Program-made: the position numbers and the translations under genes
Shown here: piece after piece, positions 19,334 through 28,854 of the stretch
Position numbering within the stretch: the stretch's first letter is position 1
Layout: every line of letters starts with the position of its first letter
Notes under the pieces: model-generated
What the model was told of the DNA's origin: nothing
The model's database searches: none
Seen by the model: the letters and a program-made list of their open reading frames with translations, nothing else
Origin: Chromobacterium haemolyticum DSM 19808
GTDB lineage: Bacteria > Pseudomonadota > Gammaproteobacteria > Burkholderiales > Chromobacteriaceae
Assembly: GCF_000711885.1 (NCBI RefSeq)
Contig: NZ_JONK01000008.1
Span: 62,001 to 126,000, forward strand
DNA length: 64,000 bases
Direction of reading: 5' to 3'

Positions 19334-20488
19334 TCATGCGCAAGCCCCGCGCTCGCCGTCGCCGGACGACAGATTCCGGTACAAGACCAACATCTGCGCC
19401 ACCATATTGCTCTCGCTCAAGTCCGCCACCCGTGTGCGCGCAAGCTCCCCGCTACGCGGCCAGTCCGCGCGCGCGGCCAGCCAAGCCGCCACATTGTCTT
19501 GCCAGGCGGCTGCATCCCCCGCCTCGGCCAGCCAGCCGGTAACACCCGGCTCCAGCAACTCGGCACCGCCGCAACGCGTGCTGGTCAACACCGGCAAGCC
19601 GCAGGCCATCGCTTCAATCACCACCGAACCAAACGGCTCGTACAGCGTTGGCAGAATGAAACCGTCCGCCAGTCCGTAATGGCTGCGTACATCGCGCTGC
19701 GGACCGGTAAAGTGCGTCCGCTCGGACACGCCCAATTGCGTAGCCAGCCGTTGATAGCGCGCCAACTTCTTGTCGCCGCCCACCACTACCAAATGCACGG
19801 CGGCATGGGGCGCGATGGCGCGCAACGCCTGCGCCACGCCCTTGCGCTCGAAGCCGGAGCCCACATAGACCAACACCGGCGCCGTCTGTGGAATGCCGTA
19901 TCGCTCGCGCAGCGCTTCCCGCTGCTCGCGCGCCGCCGCCGGATTGAAAAAGTCGCTATCCACGCCATTGCGGATCACTGTGCAGCGCCGCGGGTCCACG
20001 CCGAAACGGCCCACCACGTCGTCGCGCACCAATTCCGAATTGCAAATCACCGCCCGCAACGCCGGATGCTGGAACATCGCCCGCTCGGTGCACAGCATGA
20101 AATGGTGGTAAGGATTACAAAAGGTGCTCAGCCGTCGCCACCAGGGCGCCCCTTCCAGCCGCGCGTCCAGCCAGGCGGCGTGTACGCCGTCGCCCGCGCG
20201 AAACACATGGCAGCCGGGAATGCGCTCGTGCGATTGCACCAGGTCGGCGCCGGCTTGCCGCCACGCCGCGCGGGCGGCGCGGGCGAAACTCCAGTCTCGC
20301 CAAACACTGCCCAGATAGAATGGTTTGACCCTCACCGTGTCCACGCCCGGCAGGCTTTCCCAATTGCGGCTGATTAACAACGGGCTGAATTCGCCATCGG
20401 CCTGCAATTGCTTGACGATGGCGCTGACAATGCGTTCCGCGCCGCCCGCCGGGTTGTATTTCTGCCGGATAATCGCCAGCCGCTTCAT
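19334..20488 (-). CDS. GT4-family LPS core glycosyltransferase (WaaG-like)
   Basis: Retaining GT-B glycosyltransferase of 384 residues. It starts MKRLAIIRQKYNPAGGAERIV, typical of WaaG-like core hexose transferases, has VYVGSGFERKGVAQALRAI near residue 205 and the EX7E motif in EPFGSVVIEAMACGLPVL near 290. The ATG at 20488 overlaps the stop of the preceding heptosyltransferase gene (ATGA), which decides the start over longer in-frame options. Its position directly behind a heptosyltransferase suggests it adds the first hexose to core heptose; that is inference. Confidence 0.88.
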   Translation of the reverse strand: MKRLAIIRQKYNPAGGAERIVSAIVKQLQADGEFSPLLISRNWESLPGVDTVRVKPFYLGSVWRDWSFARAARAAWRQAGADLVQSHERIPGCHVFRAGDGVHAAWLDARLEGAPWWRRLSTFCNPYHHFMLCTERAMFQHPALRAVICNSELVRDDVVGRFGVDPRRCTVIRNGVDSDFFNPAAAREQREALRERYGIPQTAPVLVYVGSGFERKGVAQALRAIAPHAAVHLVVVGGDKKLARYQRLATQLGVSERTHFTGPQRDVRSHYGLADGFILPTLYEPFGSVVIEAMACGLPVLTSTRCGGAELLEPGVTGWLAEAGDAAAWQDNVAAWLAARADWPRSGELARTRVADLSESNMVAQMLVLYRNLSSGDGERGACA

Positions 20489-21567
20489 GCGCTCTCCTTC
20501 AAGACCGCGTCCACCGCCGCCAGCACTGCGTCCACTTTGATGCGCTGCAGACATTCGCTCTGCCAGCCTCCGCCGCAGCCGGCGTTGCCGCAGGGGCGAC
20601 AGGGCACAGGCTCCGACACCACCCGGTGCGGCACCTGCCACGGGCCCCATTCAACATCCCCCGACGGACCGAACAAGGCGACGCAAGGCGTCTTCATTGC
20701 CGAGGCGATATGCATGGGCACCGAATCCACGCCGATATACAAGCGCGCCTGATCTATCGCCGCCGCCAGTTCCTTCAGGCTCAACGCGCCGGCCAGGCTC
20801 GCCACCGGTCGCTTCAGCCGTGCCTCGATGTCGGCGATCATCGCCATTTCTTCCTCGCCCGGCGCGGCCGACAGCACCAGTTGCTCGCCGCGCGCGCTCA
20901 AGGCGTCGATCAGCGCGCTCATTTTTTCCACCGGCCAGCTCTTGAACGACCAGCGGGAGGTCGGGTGGACCAGAATGTACGCGCCCGGCCGCAAACCGCG
21001 CTCGGCCAGCTTGGCCGCCAGCGTGGCCTCTGCGTTGTGCCCCGGCACCAGCACCAGCTCACGCTGGCTTTCATTCGGATAAACGCCGATCCGCCTCAAA
21101 GCATCCAAATGGATCTCAATGGTGTGGCGGCGGTTGCCCGGCACCTGCAGATAGCGGTGAGTAAAGCTCTTCTTGAAAAAGCGCCCATAAGGGCCCTGCG
21201 GCCCCACCGACCAGCGCGGCGCGAGCAAGCGCGCCAGCCAGGCCCCGCGATTATGCTCGGTCAGCGTGATTACCAGATCATAGCCACGGGCTCGCAAACG
21301 GCTCAGCAAGCCCAACTCGGCGCGGCACTGGCCCAGCAGCCCCAGTTTTTTCCAGTGGCGGTCTATGGTGTGCAGTTGCGCAATCGCCGGGTGAAGGCTC
21401 AGCATTTCCCGGGTGTCATGGTAGACCAGCGCGTCGATCTCCAGATGCGGCGCCTGCTGCTGCAGCGCGGAAAACAGCGGCGAAGTCAGCAGCACGTCGC
21501 CATGGTGACGCAGCTTGATGACCAGCACCCGCCGCACGGCGTTCAGGTCGATGGGATCGTTCAGCAT
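20485..21567 (-). CDS. waaQ: LPS heptosyltransferase III type (GT9)
   Basis: GT9 enzyme of 360 residues that matches the WaaQ subgroup in its opening VLVIKLRHHGDVLLTSPLFSALQ and carries GVDSVPMHIASAMKTPCVALFG near residue 285. It should transfer a heptose to the LPS inner core. The start at 21567 fits the family; an in-frame ATG at 21606 would overlap ptsI by 20 bases. Neither has a clear ribosome site, so translation may depend on coupling to ptsI. It is the first LPS gene after the PTS genes. Confidence 0.87.
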   Translation of the reverse strand: MLNDPIDLNAVRRVLVIKLRHHGDVLLTSPLFSALQQQAPHLEIDALVYHDTREMLSLHPAIAQLHTIDRHWKKLGLLGQCRAELGLLSRLRARGYDLVITLTEHNRGAWLARLLAPRWSVGPQGPYGRFFKKSFTHRYLQVPGNRRHTIEIHLDALRRIGVYPNESQRELVLVPGHNAEATLAAKLAERGLRPGAYILVHPTSRWSFKSWPVEKMSALIDALSARGEQLVLSAAPGEEEMAMIADIEARLKRPVASLAGALSLKELAAAIDQARLYIGVDSVPMHIASAMKTPCVALFGPSGDVEWGPWQVPHRVVSEPVPCRPCGNAGCGGGWQSECLQRIKVDAVLAAVDAVLKESA

Positions 21568-21586
21568 AAGAAAGGAAAAAGCAGGA

Positions 21587-23326
21587 TCAGGCGCCCGGCT
21601 CGGCATTCAGTTGTTGCAAAAGATCGGCGATTTTATCAGGGTCTTCGGTTCTAAGCATGCGCGCCGCAATCGGCGCGATCTGATCCAGATGAGTATTGAG
21701 CACCTGTTGCTTGACCGCCAGCAGGTTGGCCGGATGCATGGAGAACTTACGCAGGCCCATGCCCAGCAGCAAACGCGTCAGCCTGGCGTCGCCGGCCATC
21801 TCTCCGCACACCGACACCGGGACGCCTCCCTTGATGCCGGCCTTGATGGTGTGCAGGATCAGTTTCAACACCGCCGGATGGATAGGATCGTACAGATGAC
21901 TGACCGAATCGTCGTTGCGGTCGATCGCCAGCGTGTACTGGATCAAATCGTTGGTGCCCACCGACAGGAAGTCGATATGTTTGAGAAAACTGCCCACCAC
22001 CAGCGCCGCCGACGGAATTTCAATCATCGCGCCCACTTCGATCTCTTCCGAATAGGCGATCTTCTCCTCGCGCAGCTCCTGCTTGGCGTATTCAAACTGC
22101 GCCAACGCCTGCTTCAGCTCCGGCAGCGAATTCACCATCGGAAACAAGACCTTGATCTTGCCGTGCACCGAGGCGCGCAGTAGCGCCCGCAATTGCGCGC
22201 GGAACATCAGCGGCTCGGCCAGGCACAGTCGAATGCCGGTCAGGCCCAGCGCCGGATTGTCCGCCACCGCGTGGTTCAGCCATTTCGGGTTCTTGTCCGC
22301 GCCTAAATCCATGGTGCGGATGGTCACCGGCAAACCCTTCATGGTTTCCGCCACATGCCGGTAAGCCTCGTACTGCTCGTCCTCGTCCGGCAAAGTGTCG
22401 CGGCCCAGAAACAGGAATTCGCTGCGGAACAGGCCCACGCCCACCGCGCCGGACTTGCGCACGTCTTCCACGTCCTGCGGCAGCTCGATATTGGCCAGCA
22501 GTTCGATCGCGGTGCCGTCCTGGGTCTTGGCGTTGGACTTGCGGATAGACGACAGCTTGCGCCGGGCGTCGCGCCAGGCGCGCAGCCGGCGGCGGTACTC
22601 AGCCAGCACCAAATCGTCAGGATTGATGATCACCACGCCTTGCAGGCCGTCGACGATGATCAACTCGTCTTCACGGATCAGTTCGCGCGAGTGATGCAAG
22701 GCGATCACCGACGGCAGATCCAGGCTGCGTCCCAAAATCGCGGTATGCGAAGTGGCCCCGCCGACATCGGTGACGAAGGCGGCGAAGTTGGAGTCCTTGA
22801 AATAGACCATATCGGCCGGCGACAGATCATGCGCCACCAGAATGTGGTCGTCGACCAGGTCTTCCGGCGCCGGCAGTTGCGGCACGTCGCCGTCCAGGTT
22901 CTTGAAGATGCGCTCCACCACTTGCAGCACATCGTTCTTGCGTTCGCGCAGATAATCTTCCTCGATCGCGTCGAACTGCTCGACCAAGGACTCGCATTGC
23001 AGCTTCAACGCCCACTCGGCGTTGCAGCGCTGTTTTTCGATGATTTCTCGCGGCTCGCGCGAGATGGTGACGTCGCCCAACAGCATGATGTGCAAAGACA
23101 GGAAAGCGCCCAGCTCCGCGGGCGCGTTCTCCGGAATGCTGCCCCACAGCATTTCCAGCTCTTTGCGGGTGTCGCGGATGGCTTCGTCAAAGCGCGCCAA
23201 CTCCGCCGGGACTTCCTCGTCTTCCAGCAGATAGTGCGCGACATCGTCCATGCTGCGCGAAATCAAATGGGCGCGGCCAATGGCAATGCCGCCGCCTATG
23301 GCCACCCCGTGCAGGATGATGCTCAT
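21587..23326 (-). CDS. ptsI: Phosphoenolpyruvate-protein phosphotransferase, PTS enzyme I
   Basis: Cytoplasmic enzyme I that takes phosphate from PEP and passes it to HPr. The 579-residue product has the phosphohistidine segment GGATSHTAILGRSLDLPSVI near residue 190, the PEP-binding domain with LFRSEFLFLGRD near 298, and the C-terminal signature SVGTNDLIQYTLAIDR near 455 and PVSVCGEMAGD near 505. It follows ptsH by 22 bases. No PTS permease is in the window, so with the EIIA upstream it may be a regulatory phosphorelay. Confidence 0.95.
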   Translation of the reverse strand: MSIILHGVAIGGGIAIGRAHLISRSMDDVAHYLLEDEEVPAELARFDEAIRDTRKELEMLWGSIPENAPAELGAFLSLHIMLLGDVTISREPREIIEKQRCNAEWALKLQCESLVEQFDAIEEDYLRERKNDVLQVVERIFKNLDGDVPQLPAPEDLVDDHILVAHDLSPADMVYFKDSNFAAFVTDVGGATSHTAILGRSLDLPSVIALHHSRELIREDELIIVDGLQGVVIINPDDLVLAEYRRRLRAWRDARRKLSSIRKSNAKTQDGTAIELLANIELPQDVEDVRKSGAVGVGLFRSEFLFLGRDTLPDEDEQYEAYRHVAETMKGLPVTIRTMDLGADKNPKWLNHAVADNPALGLTGIRLCLAEPLMFRAQLRALLRASVHGKIKVLFPMVNSLPELKQALAQFEYAKQELREEKIAYSEEIEVGAMIEIPSAALVVGSFLKHIDFLSVGTNDLIQYTLAIDRNDDSVSHLYDPIHPAVLKLILHTIKAGIKGGVPVSVCGEMAGDARLTRLLLGMGLRKFSMHPANLLAVKQQVLNTHLDQIAPIAARMLRTEDPDKIADLLQQLNAEPGA

Positions 23327-23348
23327 CGTCCCGTCCTTAGGCTCCGGC

Positions 23349-23618
23349 TTATTCGGCTTCGTCGAATCGGTTGTTGATCAGGGCCACCAGGGCGTCCAAC
23401 GCCACTTGCTCATCCTCCCCGCTCACCTCCAACTCCACGGTCGCCCCCTTGGCCGCCGCCAGCATCATCACGCCCATGATGCTCTTGCCGTTGACCCGGC
23501 GATTGTTGCGCGCGATGAAGATATCGCTTTTGTAGCGGCTGGCCAGCTGAGTGAACTTGCTGGAGGCGCGGGCATGCAGGCCGAGCTTGTTGATGATTTC
23601 TACTTCAATTCGCAGCAT
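23349..23618 (-). CDS. ptsH: Phosphocarrier protein HPr
   Basis: Small phosphocarrier of the PTS, 89 residues. The active His is in NKLGLHARASSKFTQLA near residue 15, and the Ser-46 region reads RVNGKSIMGVMMLAAAKG, so both phosphorylation regions are intact. The ATG at 23618 lies inside the end of the upstream EIIA gene, 14 bases before its stop, suggesting coupled translation. Confidence 0.95.
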   Translation of the reverse strand: MLRIEVEIINKLGLHARASSKFTQLASRYKSDIFIARNNRRVNGKSIMGVMMLAAAKGATVELEVSGEDEQVALDALVALINNRFDEAE

Positions 23619-24012
23619 TGCCTTCCCCCGGAATAATATACAGCACACCCTCCAGGCCGCCGGTGATCGCCTTGCTCACGACGATTTCCAACGGCTGGCT
23701 GCTATAGCACAAGGCTCGGACCACCATGGGCAGACTCGCCCCGGCCACCGCCTCCACCCGCCCCGGGCGGATCAGCCGGCTGGCGATATTGGACGGCGTG
23801 CCGCCATACATATCGGTCAGGATCACCACCCCGTCGCCCGCGTCCAGCCTGTCCACCAACAACTGGGCCTCGGCTTGCTTGCTTTCCGGGTCATCGGTCT
23901 TGTCGACCGCCATCAATGCCAGATTTTCCGGCTCTCGGCCCAGGATATGCCTGGCGCAATCCGCCAGACTGCGCCCCAAGTCGCCATGCGCGATTATCAA
24001 TACACCTACCAT
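23605..24012 (-). CDS. PTS EIIA component, mannose family
   Basis: A 135-residue EIIA-Man domain protein. The expected phosphorylated His is in GVLIIAHGDLGRSLAD near residue 9, and VVILTDMYGGTPSNIA near 62 is the family's second signature. It stands alone, without the IIB, IIC and IID partners of a sugar transporter, and heads the EIIA-HPr-EI set. In betaproteobacteria such sets are thought to serve regulation; that role here is inferred from gene order. Confidence 0.92.
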   Translation of the reverse strand: MVGVLIIAHGDLGRSLADCARHILGREPENLALMAVDKTDDPESKQAEAQLLVDRLDAGDGVVILTDMYGGTPSNIASRLIRPGRVEAVAGASLPMVVRALCYSSQPLEIVVSKAITGGLEGVLYIIPGEGNAAN

Positions 24013-24200
24013 GCCTGATTCTTCATGTTGGCAGCGTCGGCGGCGCGGAGCCGGGACACTGAAGCAAAAAGGTTGATCAACACGTCAGTCCGCCATTGTA
24101 TCAGCAGTATTCGCCAAGGGCCTGCCGACATCTTATTTCCCCGGGGCCTTCCGCCTTGTATAGCGCGCTTTTCTCGGCCTGCGCAACGGTAAAACATACG

Positions 24201-25592
24201 TCAACAGACTCGGGTCCGGTACCAGCCCAGTTTGTCCGCCAACCCCACCACCTCGCCGACAATGATCAAGGCGGGCGATGCGATATGGTGCTTGGACATC
24301 AGTTCCGGCAGATCCCCCAGCGTGCCCGCCACCGTTCTCTGCCGCTCTGTGGTTGCCCACTCCACCGCTGCGGCCGGCGTCGTAGCCGGCTTGCCATGCT
24401 TGATGAAAGCGAGGCACAGCTCCTGAGCAGTGGACACCCCCATGTAGACTACTACGGTCTGAGCCGGCCGCGTCAACGCGGGCCAGTCAAGGTGAATGCT
24501 GCCGTCCTGCTTGTGGCCGGTAACGAAGGTCACCGACTGCGCGTAATCTCGATGGGTCAGCGGTATGCCCGCATACGCCGCCGCGCCGCTGGCGGAAGTG
24601 ATGCCGGGCACGACCTCGAAAGCGATGCCATGCGCCGCCAGCGTCTCGATCTCCTCGCCGCCGCGACCGAAGGTGAACGGATCTCCGCCCTTGAGCCGTA
24701 ATACCCGCTTGCCTTGTTGCGCCAGCTCCACCATCAATAAGTTGATGTCGCCTTGCGGCAGCGTATGGTTGGCCCTGGCCTTCCCCACGTAAATGCGCTC
24801 GGCGTCGCGTCGCACCAGCTCCAGCAGCTCCGGCGCCACCAGATTGTCGTGCAAGACCACATCGGCCTGCTGCATCAGCCGCAGAGCCCGAAAAGTCAGC
24901 AAATCCGGATTGCCCGGCCCCGCCCCCACCAGATAGACGGCGCCCTGCGCAGTCTGCGCGCCGGCGTCCTCCAGCCTTCGCTCCATCGCCTGCACAGCGG
25001 CGGCCTCGTCGCCGTTGATCACCGCTTCGGCCAACGGCCCCTCCAGCACCGACTCCCAGAAAGCCCGACGGCGCTCAACATCGGGAATGCCGGCTTTGAC
25101 CCGATCGCGGAAACCGGCGGCAAAACGCGCCAATCGCCCAAACCCGCTGGGAATAAGGCTTTCCAGCCGGCCGCGGATCAACCTCGCCAGCACCGGCACC
25201 CCGCCTCCGGTTGAAACGGCTATCACTAAGGGCGAACGATCCACAATGGCCGGGGTGATGTAGCTGGACAGTTCAGGGTCGTCCACCACATTAACGGGAA
25301 TATTCAAGGCCTGACAGGACAGGGAAACTTGGCGGTTGACTTCGCGCTCGTTGGTGGCAGCCACCACCAGACGCCGGCCGCTCAGTTGGGCCGGCTCGAA
25401 ACAGGCGCGCAAATGGGTCAGTTGGCCCTGCCTCGCCATCTCGGCCAACTCAGGCGTCAACTCCGGCGCCGCCACCGTCAGTTCCGCGCCGGCGGACAGC
25501 AAAAGCCGCGCCTTGCGCAGCGCCACCTCGCCGCCGCCCACCAGCAAACAAGACGCGCCTTGCAATTTAAGGAAGATCGGGAAGTAATCCAT
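24201..25592 (-). CDS. cysG: Siroheme synthase (uroporphyrinogen methyltransferase, precorrin-2 dehydrogenase/ferrochelatase)
   Basis: Trifunctional enzyme that makes siroheme for sulfite and nitrite reductases. The 463-residue product starts [28 protein letters not shown], the CysGB NAD-binding dehydrogenase/chelatase half, and from about residue 217 carries the CysGA SAM-dependent methyltransferase with [34 protein letters not shown] and the conserved [20 protein letters not shown]. The ATG at 25592 gives the family length; the frame is open a little further upstream. Divergent from the diguanylate cyclase gene. The 188 bases after it, before the EIIA gene, hold nothing I recognise. Confidence 0.95.
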   Translation of the reverse strand: MDYFPIFLKLQGASCLLVGGGEVALRKARLLLSAGAELTVAAPELTPELAEMARQGQLTHLRACFEPAQLSGRRLVVAATNEREVNRQVSLSCQALNIPVNVVDDPELSSYITPAIVDRSPLVIAVSTGGGVPVLARLIRGRLESLIPSGFGRLARFAAGFRDRVKAGIPDVERRRAFWESVLEGPLAEAVINGDEAAAVQAMERRLEDAGAQTAQGAVYLVGAGPGNPDLLTFRALRLMQQADVVLHDNLVAPELLELVRRDAERIYVGKARANHTLPQGDINLLMVELAQQGKRVLRLKGGDPFTFGRGGEEIETLAAHGIAFEVVPGITSASGAAAYAGIPLTHRDYAQSVTFVTGHKQDGSIHLDWPALTRPAQTVVVYMGVSTAQELCLAFIKHGKPATTPAAAVEWATTERQRTVAGTLGDLPELMSKHHIASPALIIVGEVVGLADKLGWYRTRVC

Positions 25593-25654
25593 TTCCAGCT
25601 CCGCAACAATGTTTGCAGCATACTGCATTTGTTGCATAAAAACGACGCTGGGGA

Positions 25655-28006
25655 ATGCTATCAATATTACGAAAAGCGCCCAGCTTGGCGCCTGGTGCCA
25701 TCATTGCAGCTTTGCGCGCCGCCGCGCCTTCGGAGAACCGCTTGAACCCAGCCTTACGCCGCCGGGCCAGTCCGCGCCGTCGACTGTTCGCCGCCGCGGG
25801 CTCGCTGTGCCTGTTCGGGGCCGACTACGCGCAAGCCGCGACGCCCGACTGGCTCGCCGGCTGGCCGTTGTTCGTCCCCTTGTTGGCGCTACTGGGCCTG
25901 CCGCCATGGCGACGCCGGCGGCAGCTGGCCACGCTCAGCCGCCAGGTCCGGGACAGCCAACAGCCGCTCGTGCTGGCCAACGCCGCCGGCCGTCTTCTCG
26001 CCGCCTCCGACTACGCGCCGGCGCCCTCACGCCAAGACGGCGTGCTGACCGGTTACGGTTTCAGCCGGCACGACCTCGCGCTGCTGCTGGACCCGGCCCA
26101 CCCCGGCCATCGCGACGGCCTGCTAGCGGCCCATGCCGATTTACTGGCCTTTCCCCTGCCCTGCCCGCTCCCCGACCATCTTTTGTTGCGCTTGCAAACA
26201 CCATCCCTCGTCCACGGCCCCGGCGGCGATCTGAGCGGCTGGCGCCAGGCCCTCCAGGACGCGCGGCTGGGTTTGCTCGAGTTCGACCTGGCCGGCCAAG
26301 CAGTGCGCGGCGCGCCTCAAACGCTGCACGCCCTGTTAGGCCTGCCGGCGGACGCTGAACGAATGGCTTTTTCCCGCTGGCTGGAGCTGCTTCATCCCGA
26401 GGACCGCTCGCTGTTCACCGCCTTGCTCAGCCACCCGGAGCAAAGACAAGAAAGCGCCTGCGGCATGGAGTTCCGCGTGCGTCACGCCCACGGTCATTGG
26501 GAATGGCTGGAGCAACGCACCCAGTTTCACAAAGACGAAGTGGGCCGCATCAGCCATATCCACGCGCTGTGCCAGATCGTCACCGCGCGCAAGCTGGCCG
26601 AGTCCGCGATGCTGCGGCGCGAACAGGAGTTCCGCACGCTGGTGGAGAACTCGGAAGACGTCATTGCCCGATACGATCTGAACCTGCGCTGCCAATTCAT
26701 CAACCGCAGCGTCAGCCGCTACTCAACGCTGGCGCGCGAAGAGCACCTTGGCCGCAGCGTCCATGACAAAGCCTGGCCCGAAGCCGCGCGCGCCCGTTTT
26801 GCAGAGGAGTGCGAGCGACTGATCGCCGGCGGCGAGGCCCGCCGCTTCGAACTGGAGCTGAGCATGGGCACCCGGCGCTTTATTTTCGAGGTGAGGCTGT
26901 TCCCCGAATTCGGGCTGGGCGGCGAGCTGCGCAGCATTCTGGCGGTGGAGCGCGAAATCACCCACAGTCGCCAGAGCGAACGTCTGCTGGCAGAAGAAAA
27001 CGCGGTGATGGAGATGATTGCCGGCAATGCGCCGTTGCAAGACACGCTTAACCAGATCTGTCGAATGATGGAGTCGCAACTGAACCGTGGCGTCTGTTCC
27101 ATCATGCTGCTGGACGCCAGCGGAGAAACCTTAGGGCTGGCGGCCGGCCAAAGCCTGCCTCCGAGCTACCGCAAACTGCTGGCACAAGTGCCGGTGGGCC
27201 CGGAGGCCGGCTCCTGCGGCACCGCCGTCCACCGCAAAAGCCTGGTCATCGTCGACGACATTGCCAATAGCCCGCTTTGGGCCAGCTACCGCGAACTAGT
27301 GGCGCCCTTTGGCCTGAGCGCCTGCTGGTCCACGCCCATATTCTCCAGCGACCGCCGACTGCTCGGCGCTTTCGCCATCTATCACCCGGATCCGCGCCAA
27401 CCCGAGCCGGAAGAGTTGCAGTTGGCGCAACGCAGCACCCACCTGATCGCCATCGCGCTGCAACGCGACGCTCACGAAAAGAAACTCTATCAGCTCGCCA
27501 CACTGGATGAACTGACCGGCCTGTGCAACCGCCGCCAGTTCATCGCGCTGTCCAGCCGCGAAATCGAACGCAACCGGCGTTATCAATTGTCCTTGACCGT
27601 GCTGATGATGGATTTGGATCACTTCAAGAACATCAACGACCGTCATGGGCACGCCAAGGGCGACGAAGTCATCGTCCACTTCGCGCAAAGCTGCCGCAAC
27701 GTGCTGCGCAGCACCGACATTTGCGGCCGCCTGGGCGGCGAGGAGTTCGCCGCGGTGCTGCCGGACACGCGGATGGAAGACGCGCTGCTGGCGGCGGAGC
27801 GCCTGCGCCGCGTCGTCGCGGAAGCCCGTTTGCCGGACGGCGAGACCGGCACTCTGCAATACACGGTCAGCATAGGCGTCGCCATGCTGCGCGCCGACGA
27901 GACTGAAATCGACGAAGTATTGGGCCGGGCGGACAAACAGCTGTACCAGGCCAAACACAATGGCCGCAACTGCATCAGCGGCGAGGAATTGCTGCTATTG
28001 CGCTAA
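25655..28006 (+). CDS. Diguanylate cyclase with PAS-PAS-GAF sensor region
   Basis: Probable c-di-GMP synthase of 783 residues. Order: Arg-rich N terminus, one or two hydrophobic segments (about 43-62 and 68-85), a first PAS with a PAC-like end (about 190-320; HPEDRSLF and the ITARKLAE-like junction), a second PAS (about 325-440), a GAF domain (about 455-610) and a GGDEF domain (about 620-783). The active-site motif is GGEEF at residues 694-698. The product-inhibition I-site RSTD lies five residues before it, so feedback control is expected. The first ATG is 63 bases from the divergent cysG start and has only a poor ribosome site, so the true start may be later. Input signal unknown. Confidence 0.9.
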   Translation: MLSILRKAPSLAPGAIIAALRAAAPSENRLNPALRRRASPRRRLFAAAGSLCLFGADYAQAATPDWLAGWPLFVPLLALLGLPPWRRRRQLATLSRQVRDSQQPLVLANAAGRLLAASDYAPAPSRQDGVLTGYGFSRHDLALLLDPAHPGHRDGLLAAHADLLAFPLPCPLPDHLLLRLQTPSLVHGPGGDLSGWRQALQDARLGLLEFDLAGQAVRGAPQTLHALLGLPADAERMAFSRWLELLHPEDRSLFTALLSHPEQRQESACGMEFRVRHAHGHWEWLEQRTQFHKDEVGRISHIHALCQIVTARKLAESAMLRREQEFRTLVENSEDVIARYDLNLRCQFINRSVSRYSTLAREEHLGRSVHDKAWPEAARARFAEECERLIAGGEARRFELELSMGTRRFIFEVRLFPEFGLGGELRSILAVEREITHSRQSERLLAEENAVMEMIAGNAPLQDTLNQICRMMESQLNRGVCSIMLLDASGETLGLAAGQSLPPSYRKLLAQVPVGPEAGSCGTAVHRKSLVIVDDIANSPLWASYRELVAPFGLSACWSTPIFSSDRRLLGAFAIYHPDPRQPEPEELQLAQRSTHLIAIALQRDAHEKKLYQLATLDELTGLCNRRQFIALSSREIERNRRYQLSLTVLMMDLDHFKNINDRHGHAKGDEVIVHFAQSCRNVLRSTDICGRLGGEEFAAVLPDTRMEDALLAAERLRRVVAEARLPDGETGTLQYTVSIGVAMLRADETEIDEVLGRADKQLYQAKHNGRNCISGEELLLLR

Positions 28007-28032
28007 AATGCCGGCCTGAATCTTTTTCCAAG

Positions 28033-28854
28033 ATGTCCACCGTGAGCGCCTGGCAAACCGACTATCTCTCCCACCCTCTATATCGGCCCGTACGCGACGC
28101 CGCCGAGCTGATCGCTCCCGCCTCCTGGCCGGAGCAAGAGGACTACGACCTGCTGCTGCGGCGCTACCGGCAACAACGCCCGAACGCGCTGCCCCCGGCA
28201 CTGCGCTTTGCCTGCGATCTGGAGCCGGAAGCCTATTACGAGATGCACATCGGCCACACCGGAGAGATCCCCACCCGCAGCGGCAACTGGCACGATTGGT
28301 TCAACGCCTTGGCCTGGCTGGCTTGGCCGCGGAGCAAGCAAGCGCTGAACCGCCGCCACCTGCGCGCCATCGCCCGCGGAGAGACCAAGCGCGGCCCGCT
28401 GCGCGACGCGGCCACGCTGTTGGACGAATGCGGCGTCATCGTCGCCGTCGCCGACCCGGCTTTCAGCCGGATGCTGGACGATATGGAATGGCAGCGTCTG
28501 TTTCTGGAACATCGCCAAGACTGGGACCGTCGCATCGGCGTTCACGCCATCGGCCACGCGCTGTTCGAAGTCGGCCTGCGGCCGCATATCGGCTGGTGCG
28601 GCAAGGCGCTGCCGCTGGCGGTGCCGGAAGCCTTCTTCCACTGGGACGAAGCTCGCCGGCGGGACCATCTGGACACGGAGTTGGCGCGACGGCTGGACGA
28701 CGACGACTTCATGCCGGCCCCGCGCTCGCTGTGGCCGCTGCCGCTGCTAGGCATTCCCGGCTGGTGGCCGGACAATGAAGATCCGGCCTTCTACGCCAAC
28801 CGCGATTATTTCCGGCCAACGCGGCGGGCGAAATCTTCCAGCGTCACGGACTGA
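28033..28854 (+). CDS. DUF3025 domain protein
   Basis: A 273-residue protein of a family common in betaproteobacteria and without known function. The recognisable core is NWHDWFNALAWLAWPRSKQALNRRH near residue 86, followed by a conserved Asp/His-rich part (HAIGHALFEVGLRPHIG near 173). No signal peptide or membrane segment. It follows the cyclase gene by 26 bases and may be co-transcribed. Its 3' end overlaps the convergent YihY-family gene by 49 bases. Confidence 0.85.
   Translation: MSTVSAWQTDYLSHPLYRPVRDAAELIAPASWPEQEDYDLLLRRYRQQRPNALPPALRFACDLEPEAYYEMHIGHTGEIPTRSGNWHDWFNALAWLAWPRSKQALNRRHLRAIARGETKRGPLRDAATLLDECGVIVAVADPAFSRMLDDMEWQRLFLEHRQDWDRRIGVHAIGHALFEVGLRPHIGWCGKALPLAVPEAFFHWDEARRRDHLDTELARRLDDDDFMPAPRSLWPLPLLGIPGWWPDNEDPAFYANRDYFRPTRRAKSSSVTD

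Noticed and set aside
22355-23377. Long rightward frame opposite ptsI
   Set aside because: Antisense shadow of enzyme I, which carries its full active-site motifs in the leftward frame.
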